12,984 nt of DNA from positions 1 to 12,984 of the forward strand of contig CAMZFU010000031.1 of NCBI GenBank assembly GCA_947306185.1, in the 5' to 3' direction. The DNA is from an uncultured Pseudomonadota bacterium. GTDB taxonomy: Bacteria; Pseudomonadota; Alphaproteobacteria; Rs-D84. Under the pieces are notes generated by a model. It was not told the origin of the DNA, searched no databases, and worked only from the letters and a program-made list of their open reading frames with translations. Numbering within the stretch: position 1 is the stretch's first letter; every line of letters starts with the position of its first letter. Of the stretch, positions 12,633-12,984 are shown in pieces. The position numbers and the translations under genes were made by a program.

Positions 12633-12984
12633 TTATTTCTTTTTGACATTTTCCGCCAATGCGGTCCTAACATGGGCCAACATATTTTCATCATATGCAC
12701 CAATGGCTCGTTCTAATTTTTCTATGCCATATTTGCGCGCATACGCAACCAAACAACCATAATATAGTGTAAACGGAATATTCATAGAGATATCAACCAA
12801 GCGCGATAATATCGGATTCACTAACGAATATCCATCCATTTCCGGTGTAATTCCATATGCCTTGTAGTGTTCAAATTTATGAGCCGCGACCATAAATATA
12901 TCAACAAATTCCTGGTCAGTTGTTAATCTATTATAATCTATATTTCGCAATGCTGCGCTATTGGTTTTGCATGCTATTTGGCAC
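12633..12984 (-). CDS. unrecognised protein, 5' end outside the window
   Basis: The last 116 residues of a reading frame that stays open to the right edge. I do not recognise the family. The visible part is soluble and mostly helical, with FVDIFMVAAHKFEHYKAYG, a PILSRLVDISMNIPFTLYYG segment and a basic KKK end. A TTG at 12950 could start a 105-residue protein, but it has no ribosome-binding site and the frame continues upstream through eleven more codons. A longer gene is therefore more likely. It is followed by the terminator at 12592, so it is not part of the lspA-yidC transcript. Confidence 0.65.
   Translation of the reverse strand, partial: CQIACKTNSAALRNIDYNRLTTDQEFVDIFMVAAHKFEHYKAYGITPEMDGYSLVNPILSRLVDISMNIPFTLYYGCLVAYARKYGIEKLERAIGAYDENMLAHVRTALAENVKKK

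Noticed and set aside
1..12984. Mobile element, CRISPR array or integration site
   Set aside because: I saw no transposase or integrase, no regularly spaced repeats and no direct repeat of a tRNA end; the tRNA-Trp 3' end faces secE rather than foreign DNA.

Overview
The window looks like a piece of chromosome from an AT-rich, probably host-associated alphaproteobacterium. This is inferred from the type of SPOR domain, the VirB8/9/10 genes, the YidC and LspA sequences and the style of the secreted protein. I cannot place it more precisely, although uncultured gut or endosymbiont lineages (RF32-like or Rickettsiales-like) are the closest match I know.

The left part (1-3260, minus strand) is the classic translation/transcription operon. 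Read in its own direction it runs tRNA-Trp, secE, nusG, rplK, rplA, a structured L10-type leader, rplJ and rplL, which runs off the left edge. A strong sigma70-like promoter (TATAAT, 17-base spacer, TTGCCT) lies in front of the tRNA. 

The middle (3330-9436, plus strand) is the accessory part. It starts with a promoter, about 200 bases able to fold into a long-stemmed structured RNA, and an intrinsic terminator. A secreted protein with a C-terminal concanavalin/LamG-like domain follows. Next come three genes in the order virB8, virB9 and virB10, closed by a strong terminator. These would build the inner-membrane link, the outer-membrane ring and the spanning channel of a type IV secretion machine. 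Two are unusual: VirB9 carries a Met-rich linker and a C-terminal SPOR (peptidoglycan-binding) domain, and VirB10 carries a roughly 200-residue cysteine-rich tail after its normal end. No ATPase, VirB6, VirB7 or coupling protein is present, so the rest of the machine must be elsewhere or missing.

At 9437-10410 an AT-rich spacer with a conspicuous hairpin precedes two small plus-strand genes. The first is an unrecognised 114-residue protein; the second may be a permuted papain/NlpC-P60-like protein. A bidirectional terminator follows. The right part (10409-12984, minus strand) holds an lspA-yidC envelope-biogenesis operon with its own promoter. Upstream of that, behind a perfect terminator, is the 3' end of an unrecognised gene that runs off the right edge.

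The most interesting material is the 3330-9390 block: a structured RNA locus next to a VirB8-VirB9-VirB10 core whose two outer subunits have acquired extra envelope domains.
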